Source: AB-137-C09 sp964458185 (GTDB lineage: Bacteria; Pseudomonadota; Zetaproteobacteria; Mariprofundales; Mariprofundaceae). From it: 25,332 bases of DNA. Location: contig CAYWFG010000025.1 of the NCBI GenBank assembly GCA_964458185.1, positions 1 through 25,332 of the forward strand, given 5' to 3'. Positions 8,506-17,270 of the stretch are shown piece by piece. The position numbers were made by a program, and so were the translations under genes. The notes below the pieces were generated by a model. The model worked only from the letters and a program-made list of their open reading frames with translations. It was not told the DNA's origin and did no database searches. Each line of letters opens with the position of its first letter. Position 1 is the stretch's first letter.

Positions 8506-8736
8506 TCAATGGGAATGCGTATGTTTCTCTGGCACTGGGTCGTAGCCACCAGAAGAAAAAGGATGACAGCGAAAAAAACGCCGCAAGCCAAGCAAGCCGC
8601 CGCGCAGTATCCCATGAATATGAACAGCATCAAGCATATATTGCGAACAACTCGGCATATAGATGCAGCGATTGGGAATAAATGGAGAAATACAATACTG
8701 ATACAGCCGAACGGACCAGATAATAAGCCGCTTCAA
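8506..8736 (-). CDS. yidD: Membrane protein insertion efficiency factor YidD
   Basis: YidD is a small membrane-associated helper for membrane protein insertion. The 76-residue product matches the family in length and pattern: an N-terminal amphipathic helix (LIIWSVRLYQYCISPF), then the cysteine signature CIYMPSCSQYMLDAV. The GILRGGLLGLRRFFRCHPF segment and GGYDPVPE follow, with a short His-rich tail. The start overlaps the rnpA stop as ATGA, so the two are translationally coupled. Position between rnpA and yidC is standard. Confidence 0.95.
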   Translation of the reverse strand: MKRLIIWSVRLYQYCISPFIPNRCIYMPSCSQYMLDAVHIHGILRGGLLGLRRFFRCHPFSSGGYDPVPEKHTHSH

Positions 8737-9089
8737 GGGGATGTTTTGGCGGTGTACAAGGCGGATATGCGATCAAAGCACTGCTCAATGACATGCCTAA
8801 CGTACTGTTGTTGATGATCGGGGTGACGCGGGATAACCAAGATATCTACCGCAGCATTACGCATGCTGTGGCAGCGAAATATTTCGCGCAGGTGGCGTTT
8901 TAGCTGATGTCTGGCAACAGAATTGCCATATTTTCGAGAAATAGCAAAACCAATGCGCCCATGCCCTAAGCCATTGGGTGCATGCACCATTTGCAAACCA
9001 CCCTGATAAATACGCTTGGCACGTCGCATCGCAGCAAAGTCTGCTTTGCTTCTTAGCCGATAGGCAGGGGGGAAACTACAGCTTGGCAT
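8733..9089 (-). CDS. rnpA: Ribonuclease P protein component
   Basis: RnpA is the protein cofactor of RNase P and helps the catalytic RNA bind and cleave pre-tRNA 5' leaders. The 118-residue basic product has the RLRSKADFAAM start region and the family core GRIGFAISRKYGNSVARHQLKRHLREIFR. The usual RNR box (consensus ARNRIKR) reads ARHQLKR here. The arginine positions are largely kept, but the second part is conservatively altered. The start at 9089 has no strong ribosome binding site, so translation may depend on the upstream rpmH message. It lies 62 nt after rpmH. Confidence 0.95.
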   Translation of the reverse strand: MPSCSFPPAYRLRSKADFAAMRRAKRIYQGGLQMVHAPNGLGHGRIGFAISRKYGNSVARHQLKRHLREIFRCHSMRNAAVDILVIPRHPDHQQQYVRHVIEQCFDRISALYTAKTSP

Positions 9090-9151
9090 TACTATGCATT
9101 ATTGTAGCGTAGATAAAAATCTGATCCCATGCCTTAAATACGGTGTTGTCG

Positions 9152-9286
9152 CTAGCAGCTAAGGCGTTTACGACCTTTTGCCCGACGACGATTAATCACC
9201 GCTTGACCAGAACGGGTTGCCATACGCGAACGAAATCCGTGGCGACGGGCGCGACGAATACGACTTGGTTTATAGGTGAAACTCAT
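9152..9286 (-). CDS. rpmH: 50S ribosomal protein L34
   Basis: L34 is a tiny, highly basic ribosomal protein buried in 23S rRNA. The 44-residue product has the unmistakable core KPSRIRRARRHGFRSRMATR and ends in INRRRAKGRKRLSC, the full family length. A good ribosome binding site (AGAGGTAAC) lies just upstream of ATG 9286. It is the first gene of the rpmH-rnpA-yidD-yidC-mnmE operon and diverges from cas3 across a 109-nt gap. Confidence 0.97.
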   Translation of the reverse strand: MSFTYKPSRIRRARRHGFRSRMATRSGQAVINRRRAKGRKRLSC

Positions 9287-9342
9287 GGTTTTGTTACCTC
9301 TTGTAAAAGACTGATTTGATTATAAATAAAAAAAGGTCGCGC

Positions 9343-9370
9343 ATGATAGTTTTTTTCTGTGTTTTTGCAA
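9343..9370 (-). promoter_or_regulatory. Candidate rpmH operon promoter
   Basis: Read on the minus strand, TTGCAA (9365-9370) and TATCAT (9343-9348) are separated by 16 nt, near the sigma-70 consensus. The start site would lie about 50 nt before rpmH. The element occupies the same 109-nt interval that must hold the cas3 promoter. I could not identify a convincing plus-strand pair there. Confidence 0.5.
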
Positions 9371-9395
9371 GGAATATAAAGGGGGAGAGTGGGCA

Positions 9396-12035
9396 ATGAA
9401 AGATTATTTTCGTTATTGGGGAAAGGCTTTAAAAGGCAAGGACGATATTGATGATGATGCAGCAATGTATCATTTACTGGTGTATCATTGCTTGGATGTG
9501 GCTGCGGTAGGGCAGGTGTGGTGGCAACATAGCAAAGTGATTCGTGAACACTTTGTAACGCAGACTGAGTTATCAGAAGAAAAAATTTTAGCATGGCTTA
9601 TGTTTTTTGTTGCATTGCATGATTTAGGAAAGTTTGATGTGCGTTTTCAACTTAAAGCCCGAGATATAGCACTTCATCTATGGCGTGATTTTATGCATGC
9701 AGATGAAAGCTTATGCCATAAATATTACCATGGAAACTATAGTGCCTACTGGTTATTCAAGGATTTGAATTTCCGATTCGATTGGGATAGTGAATGGGGT
9801 GATGAAGATACATGGGATGTCTGGAAACCATGGATACTCGCTGTTGCTGGGCATCATGGCATTATTACAGAATATATTGACGGTCTTTCAGCCAAAGCAG
9901 ATAGCCATGTGTTGGAACATGATCGTTCTGCTCGTCTTGGGTTTATTGCTGCAATGGAAGATTTATTTTTGAAGCCTGCTGGTTTATCGTTAGATAATCT
10001 TCCTCCACCTGTTGAAATAGATTTTTTAGCAGGCTTTTGTTCTGTTTGTGACTGGTTAGGATCTATGGAATACAATGGTAACGGTGACAGCCGTTTTGTT
10101 TATGTTAATAAAATTTTGCCATTAAATGATTACTATCATTCACGCTTACATATTGCCAGGCAAGTATTGCGAGAAAGTGGATTGTTTCACGCGCCAATGA
10201 TGAAAGGGGGGATGGCTGCATTATTCCCCAAATATTGCCCAAGGCTGGTTCAAACATTCATTGATGATTTGCCTGTCCAATCGGGGCTTAGCATTATCGA
10301 AGCACCTACGGGTTCGGGTAAAACAGAAGCGTCACTGGCTTACGCTAGTAGATTGTTGGCAGATGGGGTTGCTGAAAGTATTATTTTTGCACTGCCAACC
10401 CAAGCAACTGCCAATGCCATGTTTGCCCGACTGTTAGATGTGACTGAAAAATTGTATAAAAACAGCAACCTATTACTGGCGCATGGTAAGGCACGTTTTA
10501 ACGATTCGTTTATAGATTTGAAAAACATTGCCAGAACAAAATCCCCTCAAAACACCCAGTATGAAACTGAAGCTTCGATACAATGTTCCGAATGGTTGGG
10601 GCAAAGTAGAAAGCGAGTATTTTTAGGTCAAGTTGGTGTTTGCACCATTGATCAAGTGCTTATTTCTGTATTGCCAGTGAAACATAAATTTATTCGTTCC
10701 TTTGGCTTGGGTAAAAGTGTGTTGATTGTGGATGAGGTACATGCTTACGATAGCTATATGTATGGCTTGTTAGAAGGGGTGTTAAAAAAACAAAAACAAA
10801 TGCAGGGTAGCGTAATTCTATTATCAGCCACCTTACCCTACCATCAAAAAGAGAGCCTTCTTTCAGCATGGGGAGGCATGCTTGACCCTCAAATAAAAGA
10901 AGAACCATACCCTTTGATTACGCATGTGTCGAACACCTCACCTGTATATTTTTCTCTTTCAAAAAGCGAGCAAATGGTGCTTGAAAAAACAGCACGGCAG
11001 GTTGAAGTTGATATTGTGGAACATGCCAGTATGAAATTTGATCATGTTTTATTGAAGCAAGTTGTTAGGGCAGCCACTATCGGGGCTAATGTGGTATTGA
11101 TTTGCAATCTCGTTGCCGATGCACAGTCCACAGCGAAACGTTTGCGTGAATTAGGCGCAAAAGATGTAGATATTTTTCATTCACGTTTTCGTTTTAAGGA
11201 TCGACAACAGAAAGAAAAACATGTCATGCAAGATTATGGCGATGTCACAGAGCGTAAACAAGGCGGTATTTTGGTTGCGACTCAGGTGGTGGAGCAAAGC
11301 CTTGATCTTGATTTTGACTGGATGCTAACACAGCTATGCCCAATGGATTTATTTTTTCAAAGGTTGGGGCGTTTGCATCGGCATAAGCGAGCGCGACCTC
11401 TTGATTTTGAGTTGCCAAAATGCACAGTGCTTGTGCCAGAAAATAATGACTATGCACTGCATAAATTGATTTATGGTAACAAGGATGCGCCCAATGCTCG
11501 TATATTATGGCGTACCGAACAGTTATTGCGGCAACAAAAAACATTGCATTTTCCTGATGTTTATCGTCCAATGATCGAAAGCGTGTATCAAGAAGATATA
11601 TGGTTAAGTGAGCCAGAAGACATTCAGCAGGAATACAAACAGTTTGAAGCCTGTGAAGAGGCAACGCGATATACCTCCTTGCAGCTAATGAATAGTACAC
11701 CAAACTTTTCAGACAGTGACTCAAGAGTGGCGTTGTTAACAAGGGATGGTGAAATGAGTCTAAGTATTATACCTGTGATTGGCATTGGTAAGCAAAAAGC
11801 TTTACTGGAAGGCAGCATGATTTCAGCGATAGATGAGTGGAAGTTGCTTGAAGTATGCAGTATGAATACCGTGCCAGCTCCAGCATCATGGAAACGAAAA
11901 GGGTTGCCCACAGAAAAAGATGGGATTATTTGGTTGCCGATGGAAAAGCAGTTCGATCAACGTTGGGAATATAGCAATGACAAAATCATATTGTCCTATA
12001 CCATTGACCGTGGATTAGAGGGGAATGATCAATGA
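9396..12035 (+). CDS. cas3: CRISPR-associated nuclease-helicase Cas3 (type I-E)
   Basis: Cas3 is recruited by target-bound Cascade, nicks the displaced strand and degrades DNA while translocating. The 879-residue product has the N-terminal HD nuclease domain: His31, HDLGKFD (His75-Asp76), GHH (153-154) and a late Asp in SVCDWLGS (Asp219). The SF2 helicase domain has Walker A APTGSGKT (303-310), DEVH (446-449), SATLP (477-481), ATQVVEQSLDLDFD and QRLGRLHRH (655-663). A C-terminal accessory domain follows. All key residues are present, so it should be active. GGGGGAG precedes ATG 9396. Its stop overlaps the cse1 start as ATGA, so effector nuclease and Cascade are translationally coupled. In E. 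coli cas3 is instead separated from the Cascade genes. Confidence 0.97.
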   Translation: MKDYFRYWGKALKGKDDIDDDAAMYHLLVYHCLDVAAVGQVWWQHSKVIREHFVTQTELSEEKILAWLMFFVALHDLGKFDVRFQLKARDIALHLWRDFMHADESLCHKYYHGNYSAYWLFKDLNFRFDWDSEWGDEDTWDVWKPWILAVAGHHGIITEYIDGLSAKADSHVLEHDRSARLGFIAAMEDLFLKPAGLSLDNLPPPVEIDFLAGFCSVCDWLGSMEYNGNGDSRFVYVNKILPLNDYYHSRLHIARQVLRESGLFHAPMMKGGMAALFPKYCPRLVQTFIDDLPVQSGLSIIEAPTGSGKTEASLAYASRLLADGVAESIIFALPTQATANAMFARLLDVTEKLYKNSNLLLAHGKARFNDSFIDLKNIARTKSPQNTQYETEASIQCSEWLGQSRKRVFLGQVGVCTIDQVLISVLPVKHKFIRSFGLGKSVLIVDEVHAYDSYMYGLLEGVLKKQKQMQGSVILLSATLPYHQKESLLSAWGGMLDPQIKEEPYPLITHVSNTSPVYFSLSKSEQMVLEKTARQVEVDIVEHASMKFDHVLLKQVVRAATIGANVVLICNLVADAQSTAKRLRELGAKDVDIFHSRFRFKDRQQKEKHVMQDYGDVTERKQGGILVATQVVEQSLDLDFDWMLTQLCPMDLFFQRLGRLHRHKRARPLDFELPKCTVLVPENNDYALHKLIYGNKDAPNARILWRTEQLLRQQKTLHFPDVYRPMIESVYQEDIWLSEPEDIQQEYKQFEACEEATRYTSLQLMNSTPNFSDSDSRVALLTRDGEMSLSIIPVIGIGKQKALLEGSMISAIDEWKLLEVCSMNTVPAPASWKRKGLPTEKDGIIWLPMEKQFDQRWEYSNDKIILSYTIDRGLEGNDQ

Positions 12036-13501
12036 ATTTACTGATTGATGAATGGATACCTGTCCAAAAAGAAGGAAAGCGGCAATTAGTTCGATTGCAA
12101 GATCTATTGTGTGGTGAGCATGATTGGCAATTATCATTACCACGCGATGATATGGAAATGGCATGCCTGCAACTAATAATTTGTCTGACGCAGGTGATCT
12201 TTACACCAGAACATGCCAAAGATCTGAAGCTTCGTATTCGAGAACCCGTGTCTGAAGATGACTATCAAAAAATCAGTGCCGACTATTTAGACTGGTTTGA
12301 TTTGAATCATCCTGACACGCCTTTTATGCAAGTGCGAGGGGTAAAGGCAACAAAAGTAACACCCATTCAGAAATTATTTATTGGCTTGCCTGAAGGAAAC
12401 AATCATTGTTTTTTCAATGATGCTGGAGAATTAAAAGCTGTTGGTGCATCGGCTGCTGCGATTGGGCTGTTTAATCAGGCGATGAACTGTCCAAGCTTGG
12501 GAGGGGGCTTTAAGGGTGGCTTTCGCGGTAGTGCGCCGATAACGACGTTGATTTATGGCGATAATCTTCGGCAAAGGGTTTGGTTTAATGTCTTGCATGA
12601 AGATTCTCTGCGTATGTTGATGCCACAATATGACGATTTAAAAGAAAACGATAAACCAGTATGGGTGGAACTTATTAAAGAAAAATCTTCCATTGCTGCC
12701 AGTAGCATTGGTTTATTGCGAGGGCTATTTTGGCAGCCAGCGCATATTGAATTCATTTTCTCTAATGCAGGTCAGTGTGATCTTTTAGGCAGTGCTGAGG
12801 ATCTTTTGATAGCAAGCTTTAATAAGGAAAAATTTGTTTATAATCTTGTTGGCCAATGGATTCATCCGCATTCTCCTCGTTATTGGCAATTAAAGAAAGG
12901 GGACAAAGAAGAGAAATATGCTTCTTTCACTACCACAGCACCAGCTTGGACACATTTAAGTCGATTTGTTGTAGATAGAGAAGCAGAAAAAGAGGGGCAG
13001 CAAACTGCTTTTATCGTTTCTCAATACCGTCAACTATCAAAAGGTAAGCCTTTGCATTTAACTATTGGAGGCTACCGTAATAAACAGGCTTCAATTTTAC
13101 AACGAAGGCATGAGTTGTTGGCACTCGCAGGAGGATGGGAGGAGAATCGTGATGATTTAAAAGCTGTTGTTGAAACGGCACTTCAAGTTAAGTCTGCATT
13201 ACGGGGAAAATTGTATGGGTTTGCAAAAGCTTCGGGGGCAAATGCTGTTCCTGATCAAGCAGAAAAATTATTTTATCATAACTCAGAATATCTGATTCAC
13301 GAAAGTTTGCGTGAAATGGATTGGCGAGAGGCATCAAAAAGTAAAGAAAATCTTGTGAAAAAACTGATCCAGTTAAGCTGGGGTATATTTAGCGAAGTCA
13401 CCAAACCTTATCAGCATGAACCCAAAATGATTTTGGCTATTGCCATTGCAAAAAGAACACTAGGAAGAGAGTTTAAGAAAATAGAAGGAGGACTGGTATG
13501 A
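12032..13501 (+). CDS. cse1: Cascade large subunit Cse1 (CasA, Cas8e)
   Basis: Cse1 is the large subunit of type I-E Cascade. It reads the PAM in double-stranded DNA and recruits Cas3. The 489-residue length matches E. coli CasA (502). The N-terminus NLLIDEWIPV is the family opening. The HPDTPFMQV segment follows, and the glycine-rich stretch GGGFKGGFRGSAPITTLIYG (157-176) corresponds to the E. coli region around the PAM-sensing glycine loop. A C-terminal helical bundle follows from about residue 370. Starts and stops overlap cas3 and cse2 by 4 nt each. A preference for AAG-like PAMs is supported indirectly by the phage sequence at 25048-25050. Confidence 0.95.
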   Translation: MNLLIDEWIPVQKEGKRQLVRLQDLLCGEHDWQLSLPRDDMEMACLQLIICLTQVIFTPEHAKDLKLRIREPVSEDDYQKISADYLDWFDLNHPDTPFMQVRGVKATKVTPIQKLFIGLPEGNNHCFFNDAGELKAVGASAAAIGLFNQAMNCPSLGGGFKGGFRGSAPITTLIYGDNLRQRVWFNVLHEDSLRMLMPQYDDLKENDKPVWVELIKEKSSIAASSIGLLRGLFWQPAHIEFIFSNAGQCDLLGSAEDLLIASFNKEKFVYNLVGQWIHPHSPRYWQLKKGDKEEKYASFTTTAPAWTHLSRFVVDREAEKEGQQTAFIVSQYRQLSKGKPLHLTIGGYRNKQASILQRRHELLALAGGWEENRDDLKAVVETALQVKSALRGKLYGFAKASGANAVPDQAEKLFYHNSEYLIHESLREMDWREASKSKENLVKKLIQLSWGIFSEVTKPYQHEPKMILAIAIAKRTLGREFKKIEGGLV

Positions 13502-13920
13502 GTTTTGATTTTACCGCAGTTGCTGAGCGATTTGAACAGTTAGGCAATGGCGCGCAAGCTGAGTTGCGACGATGCGCAACCCCTGATGATGTAGCGATGC
13601 TACCAGCATTTTACCGCTTGTTTTTCGGCGAGACAGATGCCCGCCACCGAAGAGTTGCCTTTTTTCTTCCCTACGTTAAACAATCAAGCCATAGTAATAA
13701 TTCACTGGGGGCAGTGTTAGCCCATGGGAACATTAGTGAGCAACGATTGTTCCAAGTATTGCGTTCGGAATCGCCCAATGACCTTATTCAATTACGACGT
13801 TTGGTGAAGCAGGTAGAGCCAAAGTTAGACTGGGCGCAATTTAGTCAACAGTTGTTCTTTTGGAATAATGACAAAAAACGCCGTATCCTAGAACATTTTT
13901 TTATGAATCAATCAAAGTAA
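13498..13920 (+). CDS. cse2: Cascade small subunit Cse2 (CasB)
   Basis: Cse2 forms a dimer along the belly of Cascade and stabilises the R-loop. The 140-residue, mostly helical, basic protein is slightly shorter than E. coli CasB (160). It has family-like segments: LRRCATPDDVAMLPAFYRLF, RVAFFLPYVKQ, RVLR-like FQVLRSESPNDLIQLRRLVK and LDWAQFSQQLFFW. GGAGG precedes ATG 13498, which overlaps the cse1 stop. Identification rests on position as well as sequence, because the family is poorly conserved. Confidence 0.92.
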   Translation: MSFDFTAVAERFEQLGNGAQAELRRCATPDDVAMLPAFYRLFFGETDARHRRVAFFLPYVKQSSHSNNSLGAVLAHGNISEQRLFQVLRSESPNDLIQLRRLVKQVEPKLDWAQFSQQLFFWNNDKKRRILEHFFMNQSK

Positions 13921-13935
13921 ACAAAGGAAATAACC

Positions 13936-15105
13936 ATGAATAAAAATTATATCAACTTCCACATTTTGATCTCTCACAGCCCATCATGTTTAAATCGTGA
14001 TGATATGAATATGCAAAAGTCCGCTATGTTTGGTGGTGTGCGGCGGGTACGTATTTCAAGCCAGAGTTTGAAACGTGCTATCAGAAAAAGTGATTATTAT
14101 GCAGCTAATCTAGGGCAACCATCGGAGCGCACCCGTGAATTGGGTAAACTTCAGCAGAAGTACATTCAAGCATTGAGCGATCGGTTCCCTGAAGAGATCG
14201 TTATTCAGGCTCTTGAGTGGATTTCAGGAAAAGAGGGGCTGCCAAAGTTATCTAGCAAAAGTATTGCCGTTGCTTCTTGGGCTGTAGGGGAAGTTGCTTG
14301 TTTTTGCCAAGCTATTATTGATGCAGGCGAGGATGCAGATAAAAAGAAACTTGAAAAACTAATTGTTAAAAATGCGGCATCTTTTAAAGCAGCATTGGCA
14401 CAGGCAACGGATATTGCATTGTCTGGACGGATGGCAACTTCTGGGTTGATGAGCAATATTGATGGTGCTTTAGCAGTAGCGCATGCAATCACCACTCATG
14501 CTGTTGATGCTGATATTGATTGGTTTACGGCTGTAGATGATTTGGTTGAAGACGAAATGAAGCAGCGAGTTGTGGGAGAATCAGAGCAGGGGAAAGGCGA
14601 ACAAGGTTCAGGGCATTTGAATACACAAGAATTTAGTTCTGGTGTGTTTTATCGGTATGCAAGTTTAAACCTCAAACAACTTCAAGTGAACCTTGGTTTG
14701 TTAACCGATATGAAGTCAGAAGAAACCGCAGATAGCCGCAAGGCTGGATTAGAAATTGCTAAACATGTGTTGCATATGATGGCGACCATTGTGCCTTCGG
14801 CAAAGCAACAGAGCTTTGCCGCACATAATCTGGCAGATTATGCCTTGGTATCATTCAGTGATATGCCTATTTCATTGGCTAATGCATTTGAACAACCCGT
14901 ATCATCAAACAATGGTTTTCTTGCTGCATCCATAGCAAAGTTAAATGACTATTGGCATGCTGTGCATCAAGGTTATGGACTCAATGAACAGGTGGGTTTA
15001 TTTTTACTTGGTGAGCATGATGTACCAAATGATAGTCAATTATTTGATTCATTAAGTAAGCTGGAAGCATGGATTGCATCTGATGCTAGAGAAAATGAGG
15101 TATGA
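13936..15105 (+). CDS. cas7: Cascade backbone subunit Cas7e (CasC, Cse4)
   Basis: Six copies of Cas7 form the crRNA-binding backbone of Cascade. The 389-residue protein opens with INFHILISHSPSCLNRDD and continues with FGGVRRVRISSQSLKRAIRK, the family's RNA-binding signature near residues 33-52. The middle carries TSGLMSNIDGALAVAHAITT and NTQEFSSGVFYRYASLN. It is about 25 residues longer than E. coli CasC. It starts 15 nt after cse2 with its own AAAGGAA ribosome binding site. This is one of only two small gaps in the operon and may allow higher expression of the multi-copy subunit. Confidence 0.96.
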   Translation: MNKNYINFHILISHSPSCLNRDDMNMQKSAMFGGVRRVRISSQSLKRAIRKSDYYAANLGQPSERTRELGKLQQKYIQALSDRFPEEIVIQALEWISGKEGLPKLSSKSIAVASWAVGEVACFCQAIIDAGEDADKKKLEKLIVKNAASFKAALAQATDIALSGRMATSGLMSNIDGALAVAHAITTHAVDADIDWFTAVDDLVEDEMKQRVVGESEQGKGEQGSGHLNTQEFSSGVFYRYASLNLKQLQVNLGLLTDMKSEETADSRKAGLEIAKHVLHMMATIVPSAKQQSFAAHNLADYALVSFSDMPISLANAFEQPVSSNNGFLAASIAKLNDYWHAVHQGYGLNEQVGLFLLGEHDVPNDSQLFDSLSKLEAWIASDARENEV

Positions 15106-15743
15106 AACAATACCTTGCTATCAAATTAGATGGCGTAATGCAGGCATGGGGTGGGCATACCTATGAAGATTTACGACACACTGAATTGATTCCGACAAAA
15201 AGTGCTGTGCTTGGCATGCTCGGTGCATGCTTAGGTATTGAGCGTGGGCATATTGCTGATTTAGAGGCTTTCTCTAAAAGTGTTGAGATAGCAGTTAGGC
15301 TGGATAGTCAACCACAGCGAATCATGGATTATCATACTGTATTAAAAGCGCGAAAAGTAGATGGAAAAGCTAACCAAAATCCAGTTGTTTCAAGAAGAGA
15401 ATACCTTTGTAATGCAAAATACACGGTACTTATTCAATCAAGCTCTAATACTGATTATTCACTTGAACTAATTGAGAAAGCGATCAGGCAGCCAGTTTAC
15501 ACTCCGTTTCTTGGACGACGATCATGCCCCTTGTCTCGTCCATTGTTTGATTCCATGCTGTTTGCCATTGATCTTAAGCAGGCATTTGCATTATGCGAAC
15601 CAGCAGGAGGGATGATCTACAGCGAAGAAAAGCTGCATAAAGATGATGCATTATGGCGTATGCGTGATGAACCAGTTTATGCACGAAAAAGACAATTTGC
15701 TACGCGCTCGCTTTATATTCATGTAGCGAGAAAGGAGGGGTGA
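15102..15743 (+). CDS. cas5: Cascade subunit Cas5e (CasD)
   Basis: Cas5e is a RAMP protein that caps the 5' handle of the crRNA and contacts Cse1. The 213-residue product has the family opening LAIKLDGVMQAWGG and the PTKSAVLGMLGACLGIERG segment. It also has an RREYLCNAKYTVLI strand and YTPFLGRRSCPLSRPLF, which is diagnostic of the I-E Cas5 family. Length is close to E. coli CasD (224). The ATG at 15102 overlaps the cas7 stop as ATGA, and the 3' end overlaps cas6e. Confidence 0.96.
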   Translation: MKQYLAIKLDGVMQAWGGHTYEDLRHTELIPTKSAVLGMLGACLGIERGHIADLEAFSKSVEIAVRLDSQPQRIMDYHTVLKARKVDGKANQNPVVSRREYLCNAKYTVLIQSSSNTDYSLELIEKAIRQPVYTPFLGRRSCPLSRPLFDSMLFAIDLKQAFALCEPAGGMIYSEEKLHKDDALWRMRDEPVYARKRQFATRSLYIHVARKEG

Positions 15744-16345
15744 TGTATTTAAGCAGGGTATTTATTCAGCCAGGCAAGTTGAATAACGCTTATGAATGGC
15801 ATCGTGCATTATGGTCGCTTTTTCCTGATGTGGAACGGGGGGCAGCTTCCCCATTTCTCTATCATATGGAATCAATTAATTTAGCAACTGGCGCTCAAGT
15901 GTTAATGCAATCGTCGATGAAGCCTATTGCCAATTCAGTGTTTGCGAGGCTTATGGCTACAAAACCTTTTATTGCTAATTTTCAGATTGGTCAACCATTA
16001 ATTTTTCAGTTATTGGCAAACCCAATTAAATGCATTTCAAATAAACATGATAAAGTAAATAAGAAAAATCAGGGGAAATGCAGGGTTCCATTGATTAAAG
16101 AGCAAGAGCAATCTGCATGGCTGGAACGAAAGTTTTCACAGGCAGTCAATATGAACAGCTTGAATATCACCAATCATACGCCACTCTATTTTCGCAAAGG
16201 AAATAGAGCAGGGAAAATTGTCCCCGTACACTTTGAAGGCATTATTGAAGTGAATGATGTTGCAAAGATGGATGATGTTTGGCGAAATGGTATTGGTCCA
16301 GCCAAAGCTTTCGGCTGCGGCTTACTGCTGGTGCGCAGGGCATGA
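15743..16345 (+). CDS. cas6e: CRISPR RNA endoribonuclease Cas6e (CasE)
   Basis: Cas6e cuts pre-crRNA at the base of each repeat hairpin and stays bound to the 3' stem-loop. The 200-residue protein has an N-terminal ferredoxin-like domain with Tyr17 and His20 (AYEWHR), matching the catalytic Tyr/His region of the family. The C-terminal glycine-rich loop is GIGPAKAFGCGLLL. By analogy with E. coli, cutting the repeat would leave an 8-nt 5' handle AUGAACCG. An upstream GTG (15740) is possible. ATG 15743 is preferred because AGGAGG (15733-15738) is four bases away from it. It overlaps the cas5 stop by one base. Confidence 0.95.
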   Translation: MYLSRVFIQPGKLNNAYEWHRALWSLFPDVERGAASPFLYHMESINLATGAQVLMQSSMKPIANSVFARLMATKPFIANFQIGQPLIFQLLANPIKCISNKHDKVNKKNQGKCRVPLIKEQEQSAWLERKFSQAVNMNSLNITNHTPLYFRKGNRAGKIVPVHFEGIIEVNDVAKMDDVWRNGIGPAKAFGCGLLLVRRA

Positions 16346-16352
16346 TGTTTTT

Positions 16353-17270
16353 ATGAATACCCTGCTTCCACCGCTTAAACCGATCCCCATCAAAGAGCGA
16401 AATTCTATCATATTTCTTCGTTACGGTGAATTGGATGTGATTGATGGTGCTTTTGTCTTGGTGGATAAAAATGGCGTGCGAAAACATATTCCCGTGGGCG
16501 GTATTGCCTGTCTAATGCTTGAACCCGGTACGCGAATTTCTCATGCGGCTTCTTTGCTGGCTGCAAAGGCAGGTACATTGATCATTTGGGTGGGTGAATC
16601 AGGTGTGCGTCTTTATGCAGCAGGGCAGCCTGGTGGTGCAAGGTCAGATCGTTTACTTTACCAGGCTAAACTGGCACTTGATGAGTCGCTTCGCTTAAAA
16701 GTGGTGCGTAAAATGTATGAGATGCGCTTTGGTGAACCATCCCCATTACGGCGAAGTATTGAACAGTTGCGCGGCATTGAAGGTGTTCGTGTTCGTAAAA
16801 CGTATGTATTATTGGCAAAACAATACAACGTGAAGTGGACGCGCAGAAACTATGACCACACAAAATGGGAAAGTGGTGATATGCCGAATCGCTGCTTGTC
16901 GGCAGCAACGGCATGCCTTTATGGCGTTACAGAAGCAGCAATTCTTGCCGCAGGTTATGCACCTGCAATTGGTTTTATCCACACAGGAAAACCACAATCA
17001 TTTGTTTACGATGTTGCCGATGTGTTTAAATTTGAAACTGTCGTGCCAGCTGCCTTCAAAATTGCCGCAAAACACCCCAAAAAACCCGAACAAGAAGTGC
17101 GCCACGCCTGCCGCGATATGTTTCGTCAGACACGTTTGTTAAAACGTATTATTCCATCCATAGAAGAAATGCTGGCAGCAGGTGATATTGAGTACCCTAA
17201 GCAAGAGGTTATTATTGAACAAGCAATACCAAACAAAGATGGAGTAGGTGATGCTGGTCATCGTAACTGA
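16353..17270 (+). CDS. cas1: CRISPR integrase Cas1 (type I-E)
   Basis: Cas1 is the catalytic subunit of the Cas1-Cas2 integrase that inserts new spacers at the leader end. From ATG 16353 the product has 305 residues, the same as E. coli Cas1. The catalytic metal ligands are all present: Glu143 (GIEG), His210 (GFIHTGK) and Asp223 (YDVADVFK), each shifted two residues from E. coli E141, H208 and D221. The reading frame is open 33 codons further upstream into cas6e. That extension is not homologous to Cas1, and 16353 lies 7 nt after the cas6e stop, so the shorter start is chosen. The last 20 nt overlap cas2. Confidence 0.97.
   Translation: MNTLLPPLKPIPIKERNSIIFLRYGELDVIDGAFVLVDKNGVRKHIPVGGIACLMLEPGTRISHAASLLAAKAGTLIIWVGESGVRLYAAGQPGGARSDRLLYQAKLALDESLRLKVVRKMYEMRFGEPSPLRRSIEQLRGIEGVRVRKTYVLLAKQYNVKWTRRNYDHTKWESGDMPNRCLSAATACLYGVTEAAILAAGYAPAIGFIHTGKPQSFVYDVADVFKFETVVPAAFKIAAKHPKKPEQEVRHACRDMFRQTRLLKRIIPSIEEMLAAGDIEYPKQEVIIEQAIPNKDGVGDAGHRN

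Noticed and set aside
9301..9330. cas3 promoter built on TTGTAA and TATAAA
   Set aside because: The spacing is 14 nt, too short for a standard sigma-70 promoter. No better plus-strand pair was found in the divergent region.
16254..16352. N-terminal extension of Cas1 by 33 codons
   Set aside because: It overlaps cas6e, lacks homology to Cas1 and would make the protein longer than the typical 305 residues given by ATG 16353.
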